Shown here: positions 1-10,106 of the stretch, one piece after another | How the letters are laid out: each line of letters starts with the position of its first letter | How positions within the stretch are numbered: position 1 is the first letter of the stretch | Assembly: GCF_023195775.1 (NCBI RefSeq) | Contig: NZ_CP096205.1 | Location: forward strand, 2,668,001 to 2,732,000 | DNA from: Flavobacterium azooxidireducens | GTDB taxonomy: Bacteria; Bacteroidota; Bacteroidia; Flavobacteriales; Flavobacteriaceae | Direction: 5' to 3' | Length of the DNA: 64,000 nt | Made by a program: the position numbers and the translations under genes | Notes under the pieces: model-generated | What the model was told of the DNA's origin: nothing | The model's database searches: none | What the model saw: only the letters and a program-made list of their open reading frames with translations

Positions 1-3000
1 GCTAATGGTCAAGTTACCACAGCTTCTTACATTGGCGACTATGCAAATGCGATTGATGATGCTGTTGCTACTGCATGTGTTAATTTACCACCATTTGATT
101 GTGAAGATGGTTTAGGATATATTATAACAAATTCTAATACTAGTGGAGCTCAGATAAATTATATTTCAGGACTTCAGTCGTTCAATTTAACTACAGCTAC
201 TGTCACGTTGATTGATAATCAACTGATCGATCATCCAACACACCGTTTTGTAAACGCAATCGGTTATAATGTTGTTGATAACTATTTATATGGTATCAGA
301 CAATATACCAACGAAGTAGTAAGAATTGGTTCAGATGGTAATGTTCAAATTTTACCAACTGTTGGTTCAGTTTTAAATCCAGCTATTCGTTACGAATCGG
401 GTGATGTTTCACCAGATGGTATCTTGTTTGCTTATAGTACAGATTCTGCTAGAATGTACTCGATTAATTTGAATACTGCTGCTGCAGATTATTTAACACC
501 AGTTCAAAGAACATCAACTTCTTCGGGTTTAGCATTTGACGATTTCGCTTTCAGTCCAATCGACGGAATGGTTTATGGTGTAACCAGAGGATCTGCAAGT
601 AGATTATTCCGTTTTAATCCCACAACCAATACGTTTACAAATATTGGTGGTATATCAGGTTTAGCTTCTACAGATGGAGTTACCTATGGTACTGCTTTCA
701 TGGATAATTTAGGGAATTTGTTTTTTGCAAACAATGTTTCAGGGAACACTTATAGAATTGCTACACCTCATTTAGCAACAGGTAATGTTGCTGCAACTAT
801 GCTTACCGATTTGAATGTTACTCCAGGCGATGGAGCTCGTTGTCCAAATCAAGCTGTTGATCCAGTAGCAGTAGCAGATACAGGTTGTGCAAATCCAAGT
901 GGAACTACAAGTTTTGTGGTTGCTACAAATGATAATGTGGGTTCTTATCCAATCAATCCATTATCAACTCAATTTATAGATCCTGTGTCTTCTGCACAAG
1001 TAACTTCAGTTACTATTGCAGGTCAAGGAACTTTTACAATAAATGTAACAACAGGAGCAATAGATTTTACTCCAGAAGTTGCTTTCACAGGAACAACTGT
1101 TAGTTATGTAATAGCTGATACAGAAGGAAATTATTCTTCACCTGCTGTTTTAACAATTACAGTTTGTCCAGCACCAAGTATCCAAATCACAAAAGATGGA
1201 ACTTACTTTGATGCAGATGCCAATGGCGTAACCAATGTAGGCGACGAAGTACGTTATACCTTCGTAGTAACCAACACCGGAAACGTTCCATTAACCAATA
1301 TCATTGTAAGCGATAACAATGCGGTAGTAAGTGGCGGCCCAATTGACTTAGGAGTAGGTCAGTCAGACAACACAACATTCACAGCAGTTCACGTTATCAC
1401 GCAAGCAGATATCGATGCAGGTTATGTGTATAACTTAGCCATCGCCACAGGTCAAGACCCAGATGGCGAAGATGTAACCGACACATCCACCGATCCAACC
1501 CCATGTGCAACATGTCCGGTAGATCCAGGTTGTCCGGATTGTACTATTACACCAATCAACGCACCAAGTATCCAAATCACAAAAGATGGAACTTACTTTG
1601 ATGCAGATGCCAATGGCGTAACCAATGTAGGCGACGAAGTACGTTATACCTTCGTAGTAACCAACACCGGAAACGTTCCATTAACCAATATCATTGTAAG
1701 CGATAACAATGCGGTAGTAAGTGGCGGCCCAATTGACTTAGGAGTAGGTCAGTCAGACAACACAACATTCACAGCAGTTCACGTTATCACGCAAGCAGAT
1801 ATCGATGCAGGTTATGTGTATAACTTAGCCATCGCCACAGGTCAAGACCCAGATGGCGAAGATGTAACCGACACATCCACCGATCCAACCCCATGTGCAA
1901 CATGTCCGGTAGATCCAGGTTGTCCTGATTGTACTATTACACCAATCAACGCACCAAGTATCCAAATCACAAAAGATGGAACTTACTTTGATGCAGATGC
2001 CAATGGCGTAACCAATGTAGGCGACGAAGTACGTTATACCTTCGTAGTAACCAACACCGGAAACGTTCCATTAACCAATATCATTGTAACAGATAACAAT
2101 GCGGTAGTAAGTGGCGGCCCAATTGACTTAGGAGTAGGTCAGTCAGACAACACAACATTTACAGCAGTTCACGTTATCACGCAAGCAGATATCGATGCGG
2201 GTTATGTGTATAACTTAGCCATCGCTACAGGTCAAGACCCGGATGGCGAAGATGTAACCGACACATCCACCGATCCAACCCCATGTGCAACATGTCCGGT
2301 AGATCCAGGTTGTCCTGATTGTACTATTACACCAATTAACGCACCAAGTATCCAAATCACAAAAGATGGAACTTACTTTGATGCAGATGCCAATGGCGTA
2401 ACCAATGTAGGCGACGAAGTACGTTATACCTTCGTAGTAACCAACACCGGAAACGTTCCATTAACCAATATCATTGTAACAGATAACAATGCGGTAGTAA
2501 GTGGCGGCCCAATTGACTTAGGAGTAGGTCAGTCAGACAACACAACATTTACAGCAGTTCACGTTATCACGCAAGCAGATATCGATGCAGGTTATGTGTA
2601 TAACTTAGCCATCGCTACTGGTCAAGACCCGGATGGCGAAGATGTAACCGACACATCCACCGATCCAACCCCATGTGCAACATGTCCGGTAGATCCAGGT
2701 TGTCCGGATTGTACTATTACACCAATCAACGCACCAAGTATCCAAATCACAAAAGATGGAACTTACTTTGATGCAGATGCCAATGGCGTAACCAATGTAG
2801 GCGACGAAGTACGTTATACCTTCGTAGTAACCAACACCGGAAACGTTCCATTAACCAATATCATTGTAAGCGATAACAATGCGGTAGTAAGTGGCGGCCC
2901 AATTGACTTAGGAGTAGGTCAGTCAGACAACACAACATTCACAGCAGTTCACGTTATCACGCAAGCAGATATCGATGCAGGTTATGTGTATAACTTAGCC

Positions 3001-6000
3001 ATCGCCACAGGTCAAGACCCAGATGGCGAAGATGTAACCGACACATCCACCGATCCAACCCCATGTGCAACATGTCCGGTAGATCCAGGTTGTCCTGATT
3101 GTACTATTACACCAATCAACGCACCAAGTATCCAAATCACAAAAGATGGAACTTACTTTGATGCAGATGCCAATGGCGTAACCAATGTAGGCGACGAAGT
3201 ACGTTATACCTTCGTAGTAACCAACACCGGAAACGTTCCATTAACCAATATCATTGTAACAGATAACAATGCGGTAGTAAGTGGCGGCCCAATTGACTTA
3301 GGAGTAGGTCAGTCAGACAACACAACATTTACAGCAGTTCACGTTATCACGCAAGCAGATATCGATGCAGGTTATGTGTATAACTTAGCCATCGCTACTG
3401 GTCAAGACCCAGATGGCGAAGATGTAACCGACACATCCACCGATCCAACCCCATGTGCAACATGTCCGGTAGATCCAGGTTGTCCTGATTGTACTATTAC
3501 ACCAATTAACGCACCAAGTATCCAAATCACAAAAGATGGAACTTACTTTGATGCAGATGCCAATGGCGTAACCAATGTAGGCGACGAAGTACGTTATACC
3601 TTCGTAGTAACCAACACCGGAAACGTTCCATTAACCAATATCATTGTAAGCGATAACAATGCGGTAGTAAGTGGCGGCCCAATTGACTTAGGAGTAGGTC
3701 AGTCAGACAACACAACATTCACAGCAGTTCACGTTATCACGCAAGCAGATATCGATGCAGGTTATGTGTATAACTTAGCCATCGCCACAGGTCAAGACCC
3801 AGATGGCGAAGATGTAACCGACACATCCACCGATCCAACCCCATGTGCAACATGTCCGGTAGATCCAGGTTGTCCTGATTGTACTATTACACCAATCAAC
3901 GCACCAAGTATCCAAATCACAAAAGATGGAACTTACTTTGATGCAGATGCCAATGGCGTAACCAATGTAGGCGACGAAGTACGTTATACCTTCGTAGTAA
4001 CCAACACCGGAAACGTTCCATTAACCAATATCATTGTAACAGATAACAATGCGGTAGTAAGTGGCGGCCCAATTGACTTAGGAGTAGGTCAGTCAGACAA
4101 CACAACATTTACAGCAGTTCACGTTATCACGCAAGCAGATATCGATGCGGGTTATGTGTATAACTTAGCCATCGCTACAGGTCAAGACCCGGATGGCGAA
4201 GATGTAACCGACACATCCACCGATCCAACCCCATGTGCAACATGTCCGGTAGATCCAGGTTGTCCTGATTGTACTATTACACCAATTAACGCACCAAGTA
4301 TCCAAATCACAAAAGATGGAACTTACTTTGATGCAGATGCCAATGGCGTAACCAATGTAGGCGACGAAGTACGTTATACCTTCGTAGTAACCAACACCGG
4401 AAACGTTCCATTAACCAATATCATTGTAAGCGATAACAATGCGGTAGTAAGTGGCGGCCCAATTGACTTAGGAGTAGGTCAGTCAGACAACACAACATTC
4501 ACAGCAGTTCACGTTATCACGCAAGCAGATATCGATGCAGGTTATGTGTATAACTTAGCCATCGCCACAGGTCAAGACCCAGATGGCGAAGATGTAACCG
4601 ACACATCCACCGATCCAACCCCATGTGCAACATGTCCGGTAGATCCAGGTTGTCCGGATTGTACTATTACACCAATAATCAATGCTGTTGATGATGTAGT
4701 ATCAAGTAGTGTATGTGATCAAAAGCAAATTGTTGGTAATATTTTATCAAATGATTTGTTAGGGTCTGAATTGGTAAATACGAGTACTGATAGTCAAGTT
4801 GTTCTTACTATTTTAGAAGGTAATAATCCAAATATTACTATAGCTTCTAACGGTGACATAACAATTCTGGCAGGTATTGAAGCGGGAACTTATGTATATA
4901 CTTATTCAATTTGTAGCACAATAATTGCAGATTTATGTGATCAGGCATCGGTTACTATAACAATAAGTGAGCCTACTGAACCTGTTGCGGTGAATTGTTG
5001 GGATGATTATCAGTTTGATGTAAATACTTGTACTTGGATAAACCAAGGAACACAACCGGTAGAACCAATTATAGCCTGTTACGAAACAGTTACATTTGAT
5101 ACAGTTTCATGTTCATGGATAGTTTCAGGAACACAACCAGCAGTACCAACAGATTTAGCATGTTACGAAACAGCTACATTTGATACAGCTTCATGTGCAT
5201 GGATAGTTTCCGGAACACAACCAGTAGAACCAACAGATTTAGCTTGTTATGAAACAGCTTCATTCGATACAACTACTTGTGCATGGATTGTTTCAGGAAC
5301 ACAACCAGTAGAACCAACAGATTTAGCATGTTACGAAACAGCTTCATTCGAAACAGTTTCTTGTTCATGGATAGTTTCAGGAACACAACCAGTAGAACCA
5401 ACGGATTTAGCCTGTTACGAAACAGCTTCATTTGATACAACTACTTGTACATGGATTGTTTCAGGAACACAACCAGTAGAACCATCTGATTTAGAATGTT
5501 ATCAAACAGCTACATTCAACGATGTAACGTGTACTTGGGATATTACAACTTTGTCAAGTCCTTTATTGAGTGAGGTAGTTCATCCAACTTGTTTGGTTGC
5601 TACAGGTAGTTTTGAGATAACAAATTATGATGCAGCTTATACTTATACAATAGTACCATCACAAGGAGTGATTTTCAATGGTGGCTTAGTAAGTGCACCG
5701 TCAGGAACTTATACTATAACCGCTACATTAGACGGATGTGATTTACCAACGATAAGTGTAGTTATAAATTCACAGCCACTTACAACAGTGGTAGTAGAGA
5801 TGGATGCAGAGATTTGTAATTCTGACACATCAAGTCAAGTAGATTTAGCAACATTCTTACCAGCCGGAACACCAACAGATGGCGAATGGATCAATGCTGA
5901 TGGAGTTTCAGGACTTAACGGTACTGTATTCTCTGGATTTGATGTGCCACTTGGAACTTACTTATTCACTTACTTATACGATGACGGAACATCATCTTGT

Positions 6001-6366
6001 GGAAGTCAAGTAAATGTAAATGTAACTGTTGCAGAAGACTGTATAGTATCGCCTTGTTCAAGCATCGTTATCTACAATGCCGTATCACCAAACAACGATG
6101 GATTCAATGATTTCTTCAACATTCAAGGAATCGAATGTTATCCAGAGAACACGGTTGAGATTTATAACCGTTGGGGAGTACAGGTGTTTAAGATATCCGG
6201 CTATAACAATACCGATCGATTGTTTGATGGCTACTCAAACGGAAGAGCGACATTCAACACAGACAAAGGCTTACCAACAGGTACTTATTGGTACGTGTTG
6301 AACTACAAAGATTTGTCAGGACAGATGAAAGAAAGAATAGGATATTTATACATTCAAAACAATTAA
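1..6366 (+). CDS. Giant T9SS type B-sorted repeat adhesin (5' end outside the window)
   Basis: The frame is open from base 1, so the gene starts to the left of the window. The TTG at 208 is internal and should not be taken as the start. In order, the product shows a propeller-like N-terminal part, a cadherin-like segment, nine 130-residue repeats of the DUF11/DUF7507 'conserved repeat' type (1171-4680), an Ig-like stretch, seven short Cys/Trp repeats (4993-5546), and a C-terminal domain from about 6060. That domain carries SPNNDGFNDFF, EIYNRWG and PTGTYWYVL, the hallmarks of the gliding-motility-associated CHU_C domain (TIGR04131), which targets type B cargo to the T9SS. I infer a very large cell-surface adhesin. 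It precedes PorP/SprF and OmpA genes, a standard arrangement for SprB-like adhesins. Its exact ligand is unknown. Confidence 0.95.
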   Translation, partial: ANGQVTTASYIGDYANAIDDAVATACVNLPPFDCEDGLGYIITNSNTSGAQINYISGLQSFNLTTATVTLIDNQLIDHPTHRFVNAIGYNVVDNYLYGIRQYTNEVVRIGSDGNVQILPTVGSVLNPAIRYESGDVSPDGILFAYSTDSARMYSINLNTAAADYLTPVQRTSTSSGLAFDDFAFSPIDGMVYGVTRGSASRLFRFNPTTNTFTNIGGISGLASTDGVTYGTAFMDNLGNLFFANNVSGNTYRIATPHLATGNVAATMLTDLNVTPGDGARCPNQAVDPVAVADTGCANPSGTTSFVVATNDNVGSYPINPLSTQFIDPVSSAQVTSVTIAGQGTFTINVTTGAIDFTPEVAFTGTTVSYVIADTEGNYSSPAVLTITVCPAPSIQITKDGTYFDADANGVTNVGDEVRYTFVVTNTGNVPLTNIIVSDNNAVVSGGPIDLGVGQSDNTTFTAVHVITQADIDAGYVYNLAIATGQDPDGEDVTDTSTDPTPCATCPVDPGCPDCTITPINAPSIQITKDGTYFDADANGVTNVGDEVRYTFVVTNTGNVPLTNIIVSDNNAVVSGGPIDLGVGQSDNTTFTAVHVITQADIDAGYVYNLAIATGQDPDGEDVTDTSTDPTPCATCPVDPGCPDCTITPINAPSIQITKDGTYFDADANGVTNVGDEVRYTFVVTNTGNVPLTNIIVTDNNAVVSGGPIDLGVGQSDNTTFTAVHVITQADIDAGYVYNLAIATGQDPDGEDVTDTSTDPTPCATCPVDPGCPDCTITPINAPSIQITKDGTYFDADANGVTNVGDEVRYTFVVTNTGNVPLTNIIVTDNNAVVSGGPIDLGVGQSDNTTFTAVHVITQADIDAGYVYNLAIATGQDPDGEDVTDTSTDPTPCATCPVDPGCPDCTITPINAPSIQITKDGTYFDADANGVTNVGDEVRYTFVVTNTGNVPLTNIIVSDNNAVVSGGPIDLGVGQSDNTTFTAVHVITQADIDAGYVYNLAIATGQDPDGEDVTDTSTDPTPCATCPVDPGCPDCTITPINAPSIQITKDGTYFDADANGVTNVGDEVRYTFVVTNTGNVPLTNIIVTDNNAVVSGGPIDLGVGQSDNTTFTAVHVITQADIDAGYVYNLAIATGQDPDGEDVTDTSTDPTPCATCPVDPGCPDCTITPINAPSIQITKDGTYFDADANGVTNVGDEVRYTFVVTNTGNVPLTNIIVSDNNAVVSGGPIDLGVGQSDNTTFTAVHVITQADIDAGYVYNLAIATGQDPDGEDVTDTSTDPTPCATCPVDPGCPDCTITPINAPSIQITKDGTYFDADANGVTNVGDEVRYTFVVTNTGNVPLTNIIVTDNNAVVSGGPIDLGVGQSDNTTFTAVHVITQADIDAGYVYNLAIATGQDPDGEDVTDTSTDPTPCATCPVDPGCPDCTITPINAPSIQITKDGTYFDADANGVTNVGDEVRYTFVVTNTGNVPLTNIIVSDNNAVVSGGPIDLGVGQSDNTTFTAVHVITQADIDAGYVYNLAIATGQDPDGEDVTDTSTDPTPCATCPVDPGCPDCTITPIINAVDDVVSSSVCDQKQIVGNILSNDLLGSELVNTSTDSQVVLTILEGNNPNITIASNGDITILAGIEAGTYVYTYSICSTIIADLCDQASVTITISEPTEPVAVNCWDDYQFDVNTCTWINQGTQPVEPIIACYETVTFDTVSCSWIVSGTQPAVPTDLACYETATFDTASCAWIVSGTQPVEPTDLACYETASFDTTTCAWIVSGTQPVEPTDLACYETASFETVSCSWIVSGTQPVEPTDLACYETASFDTTTCTWIVSGTQPVEPSDLECYQTATFNDVTCTWDITTLSSPLLSEVVHPTCLVATGSFEITNYDAAYTYTIVPSQGVIFNGGLVSAPSGTYTITATLDGCDLPTISVVINSQPLTTVVVEMDAEICNSDTSSQVDLATFLPAGTPTDGEWINADGVSGLNGTVFSGFDVPLGTYLFTYLYDDGTSSCGSQVNVNVTVAEDCIVSPCSSIVIYNAVSPNNDGFNDFFNIQGIECYPENTVEIYNRWGVQVFKISGYNNTDRLFDGYSNGRATFNTDKGLPTGTYWYVLNYKDLSGQMKERIGYLYIQNN
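1171..4680 (+). repeat. Nine tandem 390-bp in-frame repeats
   Basis: Nine units of exactly 390 bp (130 codons) start at 1171, 1561, 1951, 2341, 2731, 3121, 3511, 3901 and 4291. Each begins with APSIQITKDGTYFDAD and ends with a Cys-rich linker containing CATCPVDPGCPDCTI. Copies differ at only a few positions. The main one is Ser versus Thr before DNNAVVSGG, in the order S S T T S T S T S. The Thr copies also share linked silent changes (acattt for acattc, gctac for gccac). This mosaic points to recent unequal crossing-over or gene conversion. Confidence 0.97.
4993..5546 (+). repeat. Seven short degenerate Cys/Trp repeats
   Basis: About seven units of 25-28 codons follow the pattern CYETAxFDTxxCxWIVSGTQP with a linker VEPTDLA. 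The first (NCWDDYQFD) and the last (ECYQTATFN) are the most diverged. Each unit holds two Cys and one Trp, suggesting a small disulphide-bonded extracellular module. They lie between the large repeats and the CHU_C sorting domain. Confidence 0.9.
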
Positions 6367-6376
6367 AGCTTAATAT

Positions 6377-6408
6377 TCAGGGTGTTTGAATAAACTCATA
6401 CACCCTGA
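6377..6408 (+). terminator. Intergenic stem-loop, weak terminator or processing site
   Basis: A 9-bp perfect stem (TCAGGGTGT / ACACCCTGA) with a 14-nt loop lies between the adhesin and the PorP/SprF gene. The right arm is not followed by a T-run, so it may lower expression of the downstream genes relative to the adhesin, or be a processing site, rather than a full stop. Confidence 0.45.
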
Positions 6409-6422
6409 TAAAACTTCATAAT

Positions 6423-7331
6423 ATGAAAAAAATAGTAATTATTGCTTTACTGCTGGTTGGTTACCAAGGGATTGCACAGCAAGATGCACAGTACACACAC
6501 TATATGTATAACACAATAAATGTTAACCCAGCTTATGCAGGTTCACGAGGTGTAATGAGTATTTTTGGTTTACACCGTACTCAATGGGTTGGATTAGACG
6601 GAGCTCCGGTAACCAATTCGTTTTCGTTAAACACTCCTATTAACAATACGAATTTAGGTGTTGGTTTATCGTTTGTAAATGATCGCATTGGTCCAACGGA
6701 TGAAAATGCGATTTCGGTAGATGTAAGTTATACAGTTCCTACATCCGAACGATTTAAACTTTCCTTTGGAATAAAAGGAACAGCCAATCTTTTTAGTTTG
6801 GATCCAAGTAAGTTAAACCCTGAACACATGGGAGACCCACAGTTTCAGAATTTAAAAAGTGAGTTTACCCCTAATTTAGGAGCTGGTGTTTATTTTCATT
6901 CAGACAAGAGTTATATCGGATTATCAATACCTAATTTTTTTGAAACAGTCCGTTACAGCGACAATGATGTAGCAATCAACAAAGAGCGAATGAACTTTTA
7001 TTTAATAGGAGGACATGTGTTTGATTTGAGTTACAACGTTAAATTCAAACCGGCTTTTTTAGTAAAGGCAGTCGAGGGGGCACCATTACAATTGGATGTA
7101 TCAGGAAACTTTTTAATCAACGAGCGATTTGTCTTAGGAGCAGCATGGCGTTGGGATGCAGCCGTGAGTGCCATGGCAGGCTTTCAAGTGACCCAAGGGT
7201 TATTTGTTGGTTATGGCTATGATCATGAAACCACCAAATTAAGACGATTTAACTCAGGTTCACACGAAGTGTTTTTGAGATTTGAATTATTTAATAGATA
7301 TAACCGAATCGTTTCACCCCGATTTTTCTAA
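6423..7331 (+). CDS. PorP/SprF family type IX secretion membrane protein
   Basis: The 302-aa product starts with a signal peptide (MKKIVIIALLLVGYQGIAQQ). It then shows the family pattern AQYTHYMYNTINVNPAYAGSRG, followed by alternating strands typical of an outer-membrane beta-barrel and a C-terminal tail with EVFLRFELFNRY. This length and these motifs match the PorP/SprF family (TIGR03519). Members partner with the T9SS and are commonly encoded just after a type B-sorted adhesin; SprF is needed for SprB secretion in Flavobacterium johnsoniae. The gene lies 56 bp after the adhesin and 11 bp before the OmpA gene, so the three probably form one transcription unit. I infer that it serves secretion or anchoring of that adhesin. 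I give no symbol because several paralogues usually exist per genome. Confidence 0.93.
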   Translation: MKKIVIIALLLVGYQGIAQQDAQYTHYMYNTINVNPAYAGSRGVMSIFGLHRTQWVGLDGAPVTNSFSLNTPINNTNLGVGLSFVNDRIGPTDENAISVDVSYTVPTSERFKLSFGIKGTANLFSLDPSKLNPEHMGDPQFQNLKSEFTPNLGAGVYFHSDKSYIGLSIPNFFETVRYSDNDVAINKERMNFYLIGGHVFDLSYNVKFKPAFLVKAVEGAPLQLDVSGNFLINERFVLGAAWRWDAAVSAMAGFQVTQGLFVGYGYDHETTKLRRFNSGSHEVFLRFELFNRYNRIVSPRFF

Positions 7332-7342
7332 TTCCTTGAACC

Positions 7343-9289
7343 ATGAGAATAAATTATATACACACCCTGTTATTGAGTTTATGTTTTGTTAGTAGCTTTG
7401 CTCAAGAGCGAGCAGCCAATAGAGCAGAAAAGAAGTACGATAAATATGCCTATGTTGATGCTATTGAAACCTATGAGCGAATAGCCAACAAAGGATATAA
7501 GAATCAGGAAATATTACAAAATTTAGGTAATGCCTATTATTTTAATGCCAAATTAGAAGAAGCATCTAAGTGGTATGGCGAGTTATTTGGCCTAACCCAA
7601 GATGTAGAGACTGAATATTATTTTCGTTATGCTCAATCCTTAAAAGCAGTAGGCGATTATAAAAAAGCGGATGATATGATGGCAAAATTCCACCAAAAGA
7701 ACCAAAGTGATTCTAGGGGAGTTTTGGCAAAAACGCAAAAAGACTATTTAGCAGAAATCAAGAAAAACTCAGGAAGACACCAAATTGAGGAAGCAGGAAT
7801 CAACTCTGTTTATTCCGATTATGGAAGTGCTTTTTATGGTGATAAGCTAGTTTTTACATCGGCAAGAGATACAGGTAATTTCATCAAACGCAAACACACT
7901 TGGACAGGTCAATCCTTTACTCGCATGTATGCAGCAACAATAAAGGAAGACGGTTCGGTAGAAAACCCTGAGAAATTTGCTAACGAAATCAATACACGTT
8001 TTCACGAAGCTACGCCTGTTTTTACAAAGGATTTAAAAACGGTTTATTTTACAAGAAATAATTTTAACCAAGGCAAAAAAGGAAAGGACAGTAAACGTGT
8101 AACGTTATTAAAAATCTATCGATCAAAACAAGGAGAAGATGGTAAATGGGGTAAAGAAGAAGAATTACCATTTAATAGCGACAACTATCAGGTAGCTCAT
8201 CCAGCACTTAGTCCAGATGAAAAAACATTATATTTTGCATCAGACATGCCAGGTACTTTGGGAGCATCAGACTTGTTCAAAGTAACCATTAATGAAGATG
8301 GAAGTTTTGGTACGCCTATAAATTTAGGACCAACTATAAACACCGAGGCTAGAGAAACCTTCCCATTTATATCGAGCAAGAATGAACTTTATTTTTCTTC
8401 AGACGGTCATCCGGGCTTGGGCGGATTAGATATTTTTGCATCACAAATCAAAGAAGACGGATCTGTGTCAGAGCCAGTGAATGTTGGTGAGCCGGTTAAT
8501 AGTTCGTTTGATGATTTTGGTTACATTATCAATCATACCAACAAAAGAGGATTTTTAACCTCAAACCGACCAAACTCAGTGGGCGATGATGATATTTATA
8601 AATTCATTGAAAATAGAGAATTGATACTCACTTGCGACCAAGAATTAGCAGGCGTTGTCACCGATACTGAAACCGGAGCAATTATTCCAAACGCAAAGCT
8701 AACGTTGATGGATGACAAGTTCAACAAGCTTAAAGAAACAACCAGTGATGCTCAAGGATTGTATGATTTTGGTGAAGTAGATTGTGATACAAAGTTCTAT
8801 GTTCGAGCAGAAAAGACCGATTACAACACCAAAGAATTGGCGGTTATTACACCGAAAGAAAGCGGAAAAACAACCTTGCCGATAGAATTGGAACCAACCA
8901 AAAAACCAGTTAAAGTAGGTGATGATTTAGCCAAAGCCTTTGGTATAAAAATTATCTATTTTGATTTAGATAAATGGAATATTCGTCCGGATGCAGCTTT
9001 AGAACTAGCTAAAATATTGGATGTTCTTAATGAATACCCAAGTATGAAAATCGACATTCGTTCGCACACCGATAGTAGACAAACTCATAAATATAATGAA
9101 TTGCTATCAGACAGAAGAGCTAAATCTACTATGGCATGGTTAGTGAAAAACGGAATCGATAAATCCAGACTTACAGCCAAAGGCTATGGTGAAACACAAT
9201 TAGTAAACAAATGTGCTGATAACGTTGAATGTTCGGAAGAGGATCATCAACTAAACAGAAGAAGTGAGTTTATTATAATAGACTTGTAA
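7343..9289 (+). CDS. OmpA family protein with TPR and PD40 repeats, T9SS accessory
   Basis: The 648-aa product has a signal peptide (cleavage near SSFAQ), TPR-like helices at about residues 25-110, WD40-like PD40 beta-propeller repeats at about 160-425 (HPALSPDEKTLYFASD, TFPFISSKNELYFSSDG), a carboxypeptidase-regulatory-like beta-sandwich at about 430-510, and a C-terminal OmpA peptidoglycan-binding domain from about 530 (IIYFDLDKWNIRPDA, IDIRSHTDSR, RRSEFII). This architecture resembles PorE and related T9SS OmpA proteins, which tie the machinery or its cargo to peptidoglycan. It lies 11 bp downstream of the PorP/SprF gene. I infer that it anchors the surface complex of this cassette. Whether it serves the whole T9SS or only this adhesin cannot be told from sequence. 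Confidence 0.92.
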   Translation: MRINYIHTLLLSLCFVSSFAQERAANRAEKKYDKYAYVDAIETYERIANKGYKNQEILQNLGNAYYFNAKLEEASKWYGELFGLTQDVETEYYFRYAQSLKAVGDYKKADDMMAKFHQKNQSDSRGVLAKTQKDYLAEIKKNSGRHQIEEAGINSVYSDYGSAFYGDKLVFTSARDTGNFIKRKHTWTGQSFTRMYAATIKEDGSVENPEKFANEINTRFHEATPVFTKDLKTVYFTRNNFNQGKKGKDSKRVTLLKIYRSKQGEDGKWGKEEELPFNSDNYQVAHPALSPDEKTLYFASDMPGTLGASDLFKVTINEDGSFGTPINLGPTINTEARETFPFISSKNELYFSSDGHPGLGGLDIFASQIKEDGSVSEPVNVGEPVNSSFDDFGYIINHTNKRGFLTSNRPNSVGDDDIYKFIENRELILTCDQELAGVVTDTETGAIIPNAKLTLMDDKFNKLKETTSDAQGLYDFGEVDCDTKFYVRAEKTDYNTKELAVITPKESGKTTLPIELEPTKKPVKVGDDLAKAFGIKIIYFDLDKWNIRPDAALELAKILDVLNEYPSMKIDIRSHTDSRQTHKYNELLSDRRAKSTMAWLVKNGIDKSRLTAKGYGETQLVNKCADNVECSEEDHQLNRRSEFIIIDL

Positions 9290-9394
9290 ATACCTTAACA
9301 TACTTTAATTCAAACAGCTCATTTTCAATACAGAGAATGATGCTGTATGGATTATTGTTTTTAAAAATAATCAATCATTTTAAATAAAAGCCCC

Positions 9395-9757
9395 GTGGAT
9401 TCTTTGAATTCAATATTAGTACACGATAGAAAAAGCTTTTTTTATCGTTTCGTTTCTATCCGATATAGTACATTTTATAGCATTGAAAAGTCTGCTCTTC
9501 ACAAAGGAATAGAAGTTAATTTTAAAAATTTTGACCTTTTACTTTTCGTAATTTATGATGAAGTTGACCTAAAAGAATTACTTAATTACGTTCAGTTTGA
9601 AGGAATTATAATTTTATGTTCAAATAATGATGCATTGTTTGAAGAAGTAATTAAAAGCAGAGGTTTTCTACATCTTAAACTAACAATTTCAAAAATTGAA
9701 ATAAAAAAAGAATTAGATAATTTATTAGAATTAGTTAAAATATTATTGATTGAATGA
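9395..9757 (+). CDS. Small receiver-like protein, unknown function
   Basis: This 120-aa ORF uses a GTG start, the only conventional start in the frame; an in-frame TAA lies at 9368. No family was recognised with confidence. The alternation of hydrophobic strands and charged helices (LLLFVIYDEVDLKELL, GIIILCSN, HLKLTISKIEIKKEL) resembles a degenerate response-regulator receiver fold. There is no output domain and no obvious DD/D/T/K phosphorylation set. It overlaps the next ORF by 4 bp (ATGA), so the two are translationally coupled, and both end at the terminator at 10107-10140. They may derive from a duplicated pseudo-receiver. Confidence 0.7.
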   Translation: MDSLNSILVHDRKSFFYRFVSIRYSTFYSIEKSALHKGIEVNFKNFDLLLFVIYDEVDLKELLNYVQFEGIIILCSNNDALFEEVIKSRGFLHLKLTISKIEIKKELDNLLELVKILLIE

Positions 9758-10086
9758 TGAAAGAGAAAAATATATATATCATTGATTCAAAAGAATATGA
9801 TAATTTGTACCTCAAACGAAGATTGCAAAATGTTGGTTGTAAATATATTGATGATTTTCAAATGATAAATAAAAACAATGATTATAAAGTTGTTTTTGTA
9901 ATCAATGATTATAAGGATTGTTTACTTCTATTTAAATTTAAAGAATACAGACATTCTATCATTATCGCCAGTGATGATAGAGAAATTATTTCAATTTTAA
10001 AAAACAACACAAGTTATCTTGGTATAATTGATTTAAAAAAGCAAAAAATACTGAACAAACAAATTCACAATTACTTAGAATTGTAG
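9754..10086 (+). CDS. Small receiver-like protein, unknown function
   Basis: This 110-aa ORF overlaps the previous one by 4 bp and has two adjacent ATG codons. The start MKEKNIYIIDSKEYDNLYLKRRL resembles the first strand and helix of a receiver domain, with D at the end of strand 1. Later strands read KVVFVINDY and HSIIIASDD, and the end LGIIDLKKQKILNKQI sits where the conserved Lys and last helix would be. It lacks a DNA-binding output. I infer a stand-alone, possibly non-phosphorylated receiver. The match to the family is by eye only. Confidence 0.7.
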   Translation: MMKEKNIYIIDSKEYDNLYLKRRLQNVGCKYIDDFQMINKNNDYKVVFVINDYKDCLLLFKFKEYRHSIIIASDDREIISILKNNTSYLGIIDLKKQKILNKQIHNYLEL

Positions 10087-10106
10087 TTTATCTAAAAAAA
10101 AAACAA

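Noticed and set aside
208..210. TTG as start of the giant adhesin
   Set aside because: The frame stays open, with coding sense, back to base 1, so the real start is outside the window.
6077..6301. Alternative-frame ORF inside the adhesin end
   Set aside because: It is a shadow of the conserved CHU_C domain and has no independent start signals.
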